From Kalaharituber pfeilii (Eukaryota > Ascomycota > Pezizomycetes > Pezizales > Pezizaceae): a stretch of 64,000 nucleotides of DNA. How positions within the stretch are numbered: the first letter of the stretch is position 1; each line of letters begins with the position of its first letter. Positions 55,985 to 64,000 of this stretch are shown here, one piece after another. The DNA is taken from the NCBI GenBank assembly GCA_015179045.1, contig WHUZ01000008.1:186001-250000 (forward strand), written 5' to 3'. The translations under genes were made by a program, and so were the position numbers. The notes under the pieces are model-generated. The model was given only the letters and a program-made list of their open reading frames with translations. It made no database searches and was not told where the DNA came from.

Positions 55985-56499
55985 CATGCCAACACACAAT
56001 TTCAGATCCATTAGTGGTAAGTTCAGCTGCGGTTCCATCCCTAGAGGATTACTCCGTAAGATGATACAGTGCGTACTACGTAGGCAAAAGTCTTAAGGAA
56101 AAGCATTTCACCAAGCTTGAGACATGCATCTGACTGTAATAAACGGGTCGGATCGGGGTCGGGATTCGGGTAGGCGGCGAGCGCGTCAGGGCGAGTTCAC
56201 GGCAGGCGAAGGCAGTCGGCGCTATAGGATATAGGAGTGCAGATGTATTCGAGAATTAACTACAACTTGGGTGGGAATACAAGCTGTTGCGTAGGGAGTC
56301 TAGAGAGCCTAGAGAGCGGGGAGGGAGGGCCTCTTTTATAGAGAGCCCTCATAGCCAAATTCCAATTCCTTCGAGCAAACAAGAGAAACATATAGAAGAC
56401 TAAGGAAACATCTAGAACCAGGTAGAAATGTCAGGAATGTTCAGGAACGAGCTTAACGATACCAACTGTCGCATGTGGTTGTTGTCGCTGGTAGGTGCT

Positions 56500-56528
56500 T
56501 CGCCACCACCACACCGACAGCCGAACCC

Positions 56529-56566
<38 letters not shown>

Positions 56567-56939
56567 CCCGACCCCCGCAGAGACAGCTCCGGCACCGAAG
56601 CCGAAGCCCACAGGGAAAAGACAAAAGAACAGCAAGCCCTCCGATCCAACTCCCAAAACCGACGCCATCACCACTTCGAAAGCCGGCGTCGTCGTACACG
56701 GAATCTCCTTAAGGAAGGACTTGGGAAAGGTGAGGAAGTGGCTGGAGGCTGGGAATAAGACACTGGGCAAGACCGTGGGGATAAGGTGGTTGAGACGCAA
56801 GACTGAGCTGTTAGCCGAGGGCAAGAAGACAAGCTCGGTCGTGGTGTACTTGGAGGAGGAGAAAGAGATAGACAGAGTCAGGTTGGGAGGGAGGCTGTTG
56901 AGGACCACTCAATACGAGCCGGACAGGCGGAGGAAGTAG
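56500..56939 (+). CDS. LINE ORF1-like protein, 5'-truncated
   Basis: 146 open codons: a Pro/Thr-rich start encoded by GACACC hexamers, a basic linker (KPKPTGKRQKNSKPS), then the module VVVHGISLRKDLGKVRKWLEAGNKTLGKTVGIRWLRRKTELLAEGKKTSSVVVYLEEEKEIDRVRLGGRLLRTTQYE ending PDRRRK. Upstream LTR sequence happens to be in frame and supplies an ATG at about 56476, which is chance. In LINEs this protein would coat the RNA. Nearly all residues agree with the 41.3-kb copy, so the sequence may have been under selection until recently or the insertions are young. Confidence 0.72.
56535..56575. repeat. GACACC hexanucleotide repeat
   Basis: Six or so units coding PTPTPT in the ORF1 start. Confidence 0.9.
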
Positions 56940-57481
56940 GCCGTATTGACCCCCGCATCACACACGAGATCCGCGGGCCCCACATGTATTTAGGCATCAG
57001 TTAGTTTTTGTTTTTTCTTCTCAAATATACACCTCGCCATAGCCCACAGGGCGGCATGCGAGTACTGAAATTAAAAAAAAAAAAAAAAAAAAGCTGGTAG
57101 GTGCTGGGGTCTTCTAGCACGTTCTGGGGTTCTCAATGCTTCTTAGGCGACGACCGGGATGCCGGCGACCATGTTGCCTAAGCGATCGATCTCACAGGTA
57201 CAGGGATATGTATCGGAGTGCTAGAAGGAGCATGACGAGTTGCTGGGGAGTCAAGGTCAGCCGCACGTGTATGAGTATTGGCACATAGTATGTCTGTTGC
57301 CATTACTGAACCGGAGCTGGGGGTCCTCGGGTGAGAGGTTCGGGTTGGATCATTACAGTAGCCTCCCTTCTAGGGGGAGAGCTCCAGCGATCCTCAGGGT
57401 CGGGTTGCTGGGTAATCTCATGGTCGTCATCGTCGGGCCCGATGACGGGGTCCAATCGGGTTCCGCTCATTTCGGAAAAAG

Positions 57482-58237
57482 TCAATTTTGGTTTGATCGT
57501 CGTACCCGAGGGTCACGGTAGGGGGGCGAATTTTGCATGGTATATGGAGCAGTTGTTCGAGCATCTGGGTCATCGAATGCGGCCTTTAGGGCGGCGATGA
57601 AGGCAGCATAATCGGCAAAGGTGATCAGCCCCGTGGTCTCATTAAAGTATAGCTGAAACCACTGTCTGGCATTTCCGGATAGATAAGAGGCGGCGTAAGC
57701 GAGCTTTTTGATGTCACTATCATAACGGGTAGGGTCGGCGTTGAAAACGAGATGTAGCTGGGTAACAAACTCCTTGTACTTCTCCCTTGTACCGTCGAAT
57801 GGTGTTGGGTTAGCGACCTTTGGGGCGTTGGACTTCTTGGTGGTCCGGGCGTTCCCTTGGGTTACGGTTTGCGCTGCTATGGCAGCGAGTCTTTGTTGTA
57901 AACCATAGTGAAACCCCTGATAGTAATATTCCCATAGTACCTCCGCCGTTCTAGAGGTTCCAGTATTGGGGACATTGAAGCTAGCCGTAGTTCCATGGAT
58001 CGCGGAGATCATTCCGTTTACATGGGCAGCGTAAATGAAGGGGGAAAATTCCGGTGGGGTACCGGTGGGAACGGTGGGAGCAGCGGCGGGTGTTAGAGGG
58101 GTTGTTGTTATAGCAGCGCCCAGGTTTCTCCAGGCTGTCTTGATTAATTCTATGGGGTCAGGGGGGTTACCGGTGGTTCCGGTTGGGTTGCTAGAGGATC
58201 TCATTAGGTTGCCGGTAGTTTCAGTGGTATCAGGCAT
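57482..58237 (-). pseudogene. Truncated Ty3-like gag
   Basis: 251 codons. It starts 30 bp inside the 5' LTR (MPDTTETTGN), has a Pro/Thr-rich N-terminus, then a retrotransposon gag domain: PTPFDGTREKYKEFVTQLHLVF...DSDIKKLAYAASYLSGNARQWFQLYF...FADYAAFIAALKAAFDDPD. It stops soon after this block, where related gag proteins continue to a zinc knuckle, and no protease or polymerase follows. It might still give a capsid-like protein, but I treat it as a deletion product. Confidence 0.82.
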
Positions 58238-58266
58238 AGTGGCGACTGATAGGCGACGTAACGAAG

Positions 58267-58719
58267 TGTAATGAACGGGTCGGATCGGGGTCGGAATTCG
58301 GGTCGGGGTTCGGGGTTTAGGGCGCGGGTACGGGGTAGGTGGCGAGCGTCAGGGCGAGCCCACGGCAGGCGAAGGCAGTCGGCGTTATAGGATATAGGAG
58401 TGCCGATGTATTTGAGAACTAACTACAACTTGGGTGGGAATACAAGTTGTTACGTAGGGAGTCTGGAGAGCGGGGAGGGAGGGCCTCTTTTATAGAGAGC
58501 CCTCATAGCCAAATTCCAATTCCTTCGAGCAAATAAGAGAAACATATAGAAGACTAAGGAAATAACTGGAACCAGGTGGAAATGTCAGGAATGTTCAGGA
58601 GTGTTCAGGAACAAGCTCAATGATACCAACTGTCGCACGTGGTTGTTGTCGCTGGTTGGTTCTGGGGTCTTCTAGCAGGTTCTGGGGTTCTCAATGCTTC
58701 TTAGGCGATGACCGGGATG
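58267..58719 (-). repeat. 5' LTR of the small LTR element
   Basis: 453 bp, direct repeat of the 3' LTR; TATAGAGAGCC box-like segment in the middle. Confidence 0.85.
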
Positions 58720-58970
58720 CTGACCCCACCTATGCCCAGCAAGCTTTTGCATGCACATGAGACGACAAATTAATCTATCTTCAACGTCCCTCCGTCCTTA
58801 CTTCTGCCCCCTCCTTTCTGAAATGCGGATTTCAACAACGTAGGAAGCATGATTCAAAAGCAGCAGCACATGAAGGGCGGGAGAGTCAGAGCGGTTTTTT
58901 TTTTTAATATCATTGTTCACATGCCGCCCTATGGGCTTTTACGTACATTGTGAAGGAAAAAATTTAGAAA

Positions 58971-59247
58971 GTGAAATAATAACGTAGGAAAGTCCTCCAT
59001 TTGTAGTCAAGTGGAAAGTAGAAAGCCAGCGTCATTAGGAGAAGAATGAAATAATAACGTAGGAAAGTCCCATTTCTAGGCAAGTGGAAAGTAGAAAGCC
59101 AGCGTCATTAGGAGAAGAATGAAATAATAACGTAGGAATGTCCCATTTCTAGGCAAGTGGAAAGTAGAAAGCCAGCGTTATTAGGAGAAGAATGAAATAA
59201 TAAGTCCCCCATTTCTCGTCGAATGGAAGAGTGAAAAGCCAGTGTTT
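58971..59247. repeat. Tandem repeat of about 75 bp, 3.7 units
   Basis: GAAATAATAACGTAGGAAAG...AGCGTCATTAGGAGAAGAAT repeated with periods of 75 and 73 bp in the LINE 3' UTR. A weaker version of this duplication is in the LINE piece at 11292-11490. Confidence 0.9.
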
Positions 59248-59544
59248 ACGCGTCAGATCGTCTCATCAGCGTCATGAGTGGATTTTTATCTTTGTCGGTT
59301 CCTTTGGGAGGAGTCATGACGTCCTCCTTGGTCCCCGGCCAAAACCTTTTCCATACCCTGCATTCCTCTAGTAAGTGTGTCGTCGTCGCTTCACTTTCCC
59401 CGCACCACCGGCAATCCTGTCCGTCGGCTTTGTCTATTTTATAGAGCCACGCTCTCAGGCCTTTGCCACCCAACAGTCCTGCCATCGTCTTTACGTGATG
59501 TCCTAATCTCTGTAGCGGCTTGTAATTCAGGCGTAGTCGATTCC

Positions 59545-59837
59545 CCTGGAGACCTCTGCCCATGTCCTGACAGAATGCGAAGTTTGGAAACGGAAACTGC
59601 CAGGGGAGGAGGAGGACCTGAGACGACCCCGAAAACAGGCGGAGACAGAGACACACTGACAGAGATCCTGTTATGGGCAAGTAAAGAGTAGGGATAGGGA
59701 CGGGACATCATCGAGTTTTCGCTATATTATTTTCTTTCACTCAATTTCCTTTCATTTCCGTTACACATGTCTTTAAGAGAACCTCGCCATAGCCTATCAG
59801 GCGGCATGTGAGTAATGATATATAAAAAAAAAAAAAG
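59545..59837 (+). mobile_element. Truncated LINE 3' end with T1 tail
   Basis: Target duplication GTAGTCGATTCC at 59533-59544 and 59838-59849. Codes ETSAHVLTECEVWKRKLPGEEEDLRRP (zinc-knuckle end), UTR, T1 stem with inner pair GCCT/AGGC, and poly(A). Confidence 0.92.
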
Positions 59838-60067
59838 GTAGTCGATTCCTTTCTTCTGCTCTGCAGGCCTTTACCGCTTGCCTTAGTCCGCGTTCGGTGA
59901 ATCAGCAGCGATACTGTAATTCAAATGTGCTCTTGGCCGGAGGCCTGATTCACGTGATCAAAATTTTTCGCAGCTTAAAAGCTGTTACTGCGCTCACACC
60001 TGACCCCGTCTATATCACACGTTTACCACAACCACGAATAGCCACATAACTATCACGCGTCCAGGGC

Positions 60068-61222
60068 ATGGCACAAATTCATTTGCAGCAGTGGGATCGG
60101 GACCTTATAGAGCCCGACGACGTCCTGACTAGCGATAAGGTGGACAGCCTGTGGGAATGGTTCCGCACTGCCAGCCAAGACAAGCTCCCTCCGTCAATAA
60201 TTTTCGCGAAGCTTGTCAATGCGGTAACCAGAATCTTATTTCCGCAAACTATGCTCTCTCGCTGATTTGATATTCAGACTAGGAGACCGTATCGCGATAA
60301 CCACTTGCTTGCGCGAAGCGGTGGGCCGTTCACTCCAGTGGCCAGTCACTACACGCCCAGCGAATGCACGATAACCCCAATGATTGAATATGAGTCAGAG
60401 CAGCAGCAGCAGCATAGCGACGAGGGCAGCTCTACGATTGAGGCGCTAAAGGCAAAACTCGCTGTTGCGCAGAATTTATTGCAAACGAAGCAAACGATCA
60501 TCAGTCAATTGGAGGGTTCAGTACGAGCGAAGCAGACGACAATAAATCAACTCGAAGACTCATTGCAAATGAAACAAACTATAATAAACGAGCTTGAGGA
60601 CTCATTGCGTGCAAAGCAAGCGGCAATACATCAGCCAGATGATATACTGCAAACAAAAGGGACCACTGTGCCGAAACTGGAGGAATACGGCAAGAAGCTT
60701 GTTATGGAGCAGTACGAGAATCAAGTGAAAGGTCAATCGGAACGTTACCTTACTACAATCAGACCAGAGTACGACAGGAATAGCAATGCGAGAACACCAC
60801 ATATGGTACTCAAGGCACTGCATTGCTATTTTGGCATTGGCAGCGCGGGCGCAGCAGTATTGACATCACCCAGCTTGAGCATGCCTTTTACAATTGTAAG
60901 GCACATGAACGGCATGGTTTCCTTCCAGGCTGACACTAGCCCCGTAACGTATCTAAGTGCTGAAGCATCTGAAGTTGAAGTTGGGGATAATAATACTGGT
61001 GGGACTATCACGATCACTGAGAAATACGGCAGTAAGGAGAGGTTCTGGCTTCACAATGCAATGGGAGACCGTGTGACCATTGAGCTAGTAGATTTGCCAG
61101 GGCGCTTTCTCTGGTTTGACGAGCAATACAAACTCTTTGTAAGAGGGGGGGTGAAGTATACATGGAGCAGTGATTACAAAGGGTATATTGGGGTGTGGAA
61201 GTTAATCAAATTGGTCGGGTAA
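60068..61222 (+). CDS. Coiled-coil protein with possible beta-trefoil C-terminus
   Basis: Join of 60068-60223 and 60278-61222, 366 aa. The 54-bp intron (GTAACC...TTCAG) is in frame but contains a TGA, which splicing removes; without splicing the protein would stop after 65 residues. After an acidic/Gln-rich stretch, residues about 115-190 hold a coiled coil of 14-residue repeats (QTKQTIISQLEGSV, RAKQTTINQLEDSL, QMKQTIINELEDSL and relatives). The C-terminal 150 residues (MVSFQADTSPVTYLSAEA...RFWLHNAMGDRVTIELVDLPGRFLWFDEQYKLFVRGG...WKLIKLVG) have the alternating short-strand pattern of a fascin-like beta-trefoil, which is an inference. No signal peptide or membrane helix. Function unknown. Confidence 0.75.
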
Positions 61223-61251
61223 CTGATGTCAGCGATGAGGTGAGAACAGTA

Positions 61252-62026
61252 CTGTGTTTCACCACATCTGGATGCACACCACAATTCGACGCACTTTCCC
61301 ACCAAAACTAGCCGTGCAGAAGAGCGTGTAGCTCAACCACTAGAGCAGAAAGAAAGCATTCTCAAGGAATTATGGCACAGCGAAACTTGTAACAATGCCT
61401 TGGCATCTATTTGTATGGGATTCTCATACAATATTTCAGCGGATTGAACATACTACTCTTTTGCAGTATCATCACACCAATGGCAATAGTCTTGTAATTA
61501 AAGGATCTTCCCTAGCTGTATATTAACTCACTTGACTTTATTCAGTCCCGATATATTGCATAATTGGCATGCTGATATATATATTCAGGTGCTCTTCCGA
61601 TACTATTCATATGCAATATTTCTATAAGAATGAAAATATTTTGAACAACTCAACCATTACTTCAAGGATAATGTTGATACCATTTATGTATATCTCCATA
61701 GGGATAGGTTACCCAAATGAAATGTTTAAATGTTTTTATTGAAGGAATTGCAGGTCAGCGGGTAGATTTTTATATCTGCAATTTTACCGCAAAAATATAT
61801 GCCAAGACTTATGTGAAAATGTGCAGAGATATAATTCATTCATAACTACTTTTTTTTTTTCAAAAGTAGAGATCTAGGATCTGAAGAATGATGCTTGCTT
61901 TAAGCCTCCTAACAGGCGAATAGAAAAGTGGATTCTGTGGGAGGGGATATATAGGTTCTCATTCGCTCAGTTTTGGTGGGAAAGTGCGTCGAATTGTAGT
62001 GTACGTCGAGATGTGGTGAAACACAG
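61252..62026. mobile_element. TA-flanked MITE, 775 bp
   Basis: Ends CTGTGTTTCACCACATC and complement, with TA on both sides. Inverted similarity extends about 60 bp (ACAATTCGACGCACTTTCCC). No transposase. It begins 30 bp after the stop codon of the preceding gene, so it may supply its 3' UTR or polyadenylation site. Confidence 0.88.
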
Positions 62027-62029
62027 TAG

Positions 62030-63120
62030 TTGATTGGCAGAAATTGACTTGTGTGTATAACAGTACCAAAGTTTGAAAGTAGTTCTTGACTGACTGGAAC
62101 AAACATAAAAGAAAAAAAAGAAAAACGTGTATTTCGAGAAGAAGTACTTATTCGGCTGGCTAATTCTATATTGTTGATCATTTTACCTGTAAAGCATTTA
62201 GTATCTTAAAAATTTCTCAACACCAGCAATTGTAGAATTAATAGCTCAGGCTGAAGATTGATCGTGACCTTGGGAAGGGAATTTCAGAGCGTGTCCTTAC
62301 CTGAAAGCAATCTAATTCGCGGTGGTTTTAAAGCACACTGAAAGAGACCTAGGTCCCTGGCAGTGGCCCCACACCTCTTGGAATCGATCCATACATTGGC
62401 AGAGGAAGCAAAGGCATGGGAACACGGAGGTCACTAGATCCAGTGGCCCGCCAGTTAGACGGAGAGGTCAGTGGGGAGCAAGATTATGCAGTCCGGCGAC
62501 GCTAGCTGAAACACAGAAAAGAGATTTAGGTTACTGCACTTTGGCCTATAGACAAAGGGGGGCGAAGAAGGAGGGGTACAAGTGAGCGTTTGTTAGCGTA
62601 GGCGTCGCTGGGCTCGCGAGAGTGGCACTGAGGCGACTACAGATTCGCGAAGGCAGCGAAGCGGACGGCAAAAGGTTACGCGAGAGCGTTAAGTGAGAGT
62701 TCAACTTAGAACACCGCGAGTGTCTTGATTTCTTCTAGCTATCTATTCGGCCCCTTTATATAGACTTTCCGGCCATCATACATGACTTGGTCAATTTAAC
62801 AACAATATGTCAATAATATAGATAAGGCATGTAGATAAGGAGACGTAGTAGAAACATGCATTAGAAGTAGCAATAGTAGCAACTAATACATGTGCGCATA
62901 TTAGTGACAATTGGTAAGCGCTGTGCAGTGCTGTCATACGACTTACTGCTTGACACACTTCATTAGCCACCTGCCGGTTTGTGGGCTGAGGAATCCCTGC
63001 GTTGCCTAGTGGTGATCAGTCACATCTTCAGCATACGCCTTACAGCGATTCAGGCAGGGGTTCCGGACGTTTCCCGTAAGTGTTACCTTAGACGTAACAG
63101 CGTTCACGATATGGAAGCGG
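62030..63120. other. Unassigned, possible LTR remnant
   Basis: 62590-62790 (CTCGCGAGAGTGGCACTGAG, AACACCGCGAGTGTC, CCCCTTTATATAGAC) has the look of an LTR with a TATA-like box, but no partner repeat is in the window. No gene. Confidence 0.35.
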
Positions 63121-63124
63121 AAGT

Positions 63125-63560
63125 GTGCTGCCCTCCTGCTTTATAGAAAGCAGCGGCCTAGATGTATATAAGCGGCGTATGAGTTGCAGAATGCGATTAG
63201 TTCGCATAGACGTCAGAGGTGAGCTTGGAAACAAGCGTAGAGATATCGCTGGTAATATTCACAGACTCGCAGCCAGCAATTGCGGCGGTTCCAAAGGCGG
63301 GCATAGGGGGCGGGGCGAGGACGGATGACCTGCCGAGGGTAGTGACAGATAAATCAAGGAGAAAGAGGCAGGGAACAAGACGAAGCCCATGTGGGTCAAG
63401 GCCCACTTAAACACTGATGGGGAAAAGGAGGGCTGATGAGGAAGCAAAGAAGGCGACCAATAGGGACCGATCGGTGGTCACGGAGAGGGACTGCGGCAGA
63501 ACTGGAAGCAGATAAGGGCGTAGGACAGGAGGAATGGGGGGACAGAGGGGGGAAGGTCAT
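63125..63560 (+). pseudogene. RNase H fragment of a second LINE type
   Basis: EISLVIFTDSQPAIAAVPKAG (catalytic Asp block) and, in another frame, MWVKAHLNTDGEKEG...ADEEAKKATNRD (His and final Asp region). It differs in sequence from the Tad1-like RNase H copies elsewhere here. Frameshifted. Confidence 0.65.
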
Positions 63561-63726
63561 GAGGTCGAGCTGGTTCCACCCCCTTCTAAAACCTGATCCC
63601 AGAAACTTCCGGACGGTTCTTCTGGTTTCTGCATCAGGGAAGCTCCCCTATATCCCTCCACCTCTCCCCCCTCCCCTCTCCTCCACACCTTCGCAGCCCG
63701 GAACGAAAATTTCTCGCTGCATTACG

Positions 63727-64000
63727 TCATTCCCTCCTTATTCCTCGACCCGGGTCAGTAAATCGCACACTTCTAAAACCTTTCCCGGAAAAGAACCTTT
63801 CCAACTCATCCCACACCTTCCCATTCTCCGCCGTCCTTTTCCAGTTCTTCTCCATGTCCCCCCATTCTCTAAAGCCTTCTGGACGAAACCTCTGCTGACT
63901 GCACTGGAAGGCTAGGTGCTCCCCCATCTGGACCTCCCCGCAGCTGCACTTCTCCGATTCTGCCACTCCTATCCTCTTAAACCATGCCCTGCACCTCCCT
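63727..64000 (-). pseudogene. LINE C-terminal zinc-knuckle fragment, runs off the right edge
   Basis: The minus strand reads MAESEKCSCGEVQMGEHLAFQCSQQRFRPEGFREW..., a Cys-x-Cys...His...Cys pattern typical of the end of LINE ORF2. It continues outside the window; a different family from the T1-tailed LINEs. Confidence 0.6.

Larger units (their letters stand above)
56500..57092 (+). mobile_element. ORF1-only retroposon, copy b
   Basis: Target duplication GCTGGTAGGTGCT at 56487-56499 and 57093-57105. ORF1-like coding, stop at 56939, 95-nt UTR, T1 stem-loop (CTCGCC-ATA-GCCC-ACA-GGGC...GCGAG) and A tract. Confidence 0.9.
56135..57161 (-). repeat. 3' LTR of the small LTR element, interrupted
   Basis: About 434 bp of LTR when the 593-bp LINE insertion and its duplicated target are removed. 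Closely similar to 58267-58719, including TTATAGAGAGCCCTCATAGC. Confidence 0.85.
56135..58719 (-). mobile_element. Small LTR retrotransposon (Ty3-like gag, no pol)
   Basis: Direct repeats at 56135-57161 (with a LINE inside) and 58267-58719, flanked by the 5-bp duplication CTGAC (56130-56134, 58720-58724). Coding direction is minus. The interior is about 1.1 kb and has only a truncated gag. The plus-strand LTR starts TGTAAT but ends GGGATG rather than CA. It probably depended on enzymes from another element. Confidence 0.85.
58894..59930 (-). pseudogene. LINE 3' part split by another LINE
   Basis: Degenerate T1 tail at 58894-58950, 75-bp repeats in the 3' UTR, then coding for GLRQAVKACRAEERNRLRLNYKPLQRLGHHVKTMAGLLGGKGLRAW and CRWCGESEATTTHLLEECRVW, ending LMTLMRRSDA. 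A plus-strand LINE end at 59545-59837 splits RNRLRL. Only the C-terminal end of ORF2 remains. Confidence 0.85.

Noticed and set aside
62590..62790. Solo LTR
   Set aside because: TATA-like box and composition fit, but no second copy, termini or target duplication could be found.
1..64000. tRNA or rRNA genes
   Set aside because: No cloverleaf with A and B boxes and no rRNA segments were recognised by eye; a tRNAscan run would be decisive.

Overview
The window looks like a transposon-packed stretch of a filamentous fungal (ascomycete-type) nuclear genome. The evidence is short introns of about 42-60 bp with GT...CTAAY...AG signals, fungal-style Helitron, MULE and Tc1/mariner elements, Tad1-like LINE fragments, and very low density of ordinary genes. 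A Pezizomycete (truffle or cup-fungus-like) host is possible, but that is a guess from genome texture only. No CRISPR, rRNA or convincing tRNA was seen.

Layout. 1-11,783: a Helitron cluster. It holds a decayed Helitron running off the left edge, a nearly intact autonomous Helitron (1955-6811) with a three-exon Rep-helicase gene, and two non-autonomous Helitrons (A 6881-9345, B 9346-11600) joined head to tail. 11.8-17.6 kb: Tc1/mariner relics, small TA-flanked MITEs, a LINE ORF1 fragment and a GGCC-rich palindromic element. 17.7-21.2 kb: copy 1 of a three-member family of cysteine-rich single-pass membrane proteins, killed by a MULE with a perfect 9-bp target duplication; the MULE itself carries three later LINE-machinery insertions. 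23.7-24.9 kb: intact copy 2. 25-29 kb: LINE debris and a foldback element. 29.4-30.4 kb: a three-exon coiled-coil gene. 32.5-34.7 kb: LINEs and hAT-like MITEs. 38-41 kb: an unrecognised gene and a segmental duplication matched at 49-51 kb. 41.8-45.8 kb: a Tc1/mariner element with 12-bp repeat arrays. 51.8-53.0 kb: intact copy 3. 53-60 kb: LINE ORF1 pieces, a small Ty3-like LTR element and nested LINEs. 60.1-61.2 kb: a two-exon coiled-coil plus possible beta-trefoil gene. 61.2-64 kb: a MITE and LINE fragments.

The dominant process is retroposition by a Tad1-like LINE machinery. More than 30 insertions share a few 3' tails (called T1, T2 and T3 here): a roughly 35-nt stem-loop followed by TAATGATATA-like sequence and poly(A). 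Many copies are only about 50-65 bp, are flanked by 8-15 bp target duplications, and one apparent insertion is nothing but poly(A). Stem positions covary between copies. Three insertions carry an ORF1-like protein joined directly to the tail, comparable in layout to mammalian half-LINEs.

The most interesting host material is the membrane-protein family (copies at 17.7, 23.8 and 51.8 kb). It has a conserved ten-cysteine ectodomain, a rapidly changing hinge (poly-proline in copy 2, an extra cysteine domain in copy 3), a single transmembrane helix and a conserved cytoplasmic tail. I could not assign it to a named family.
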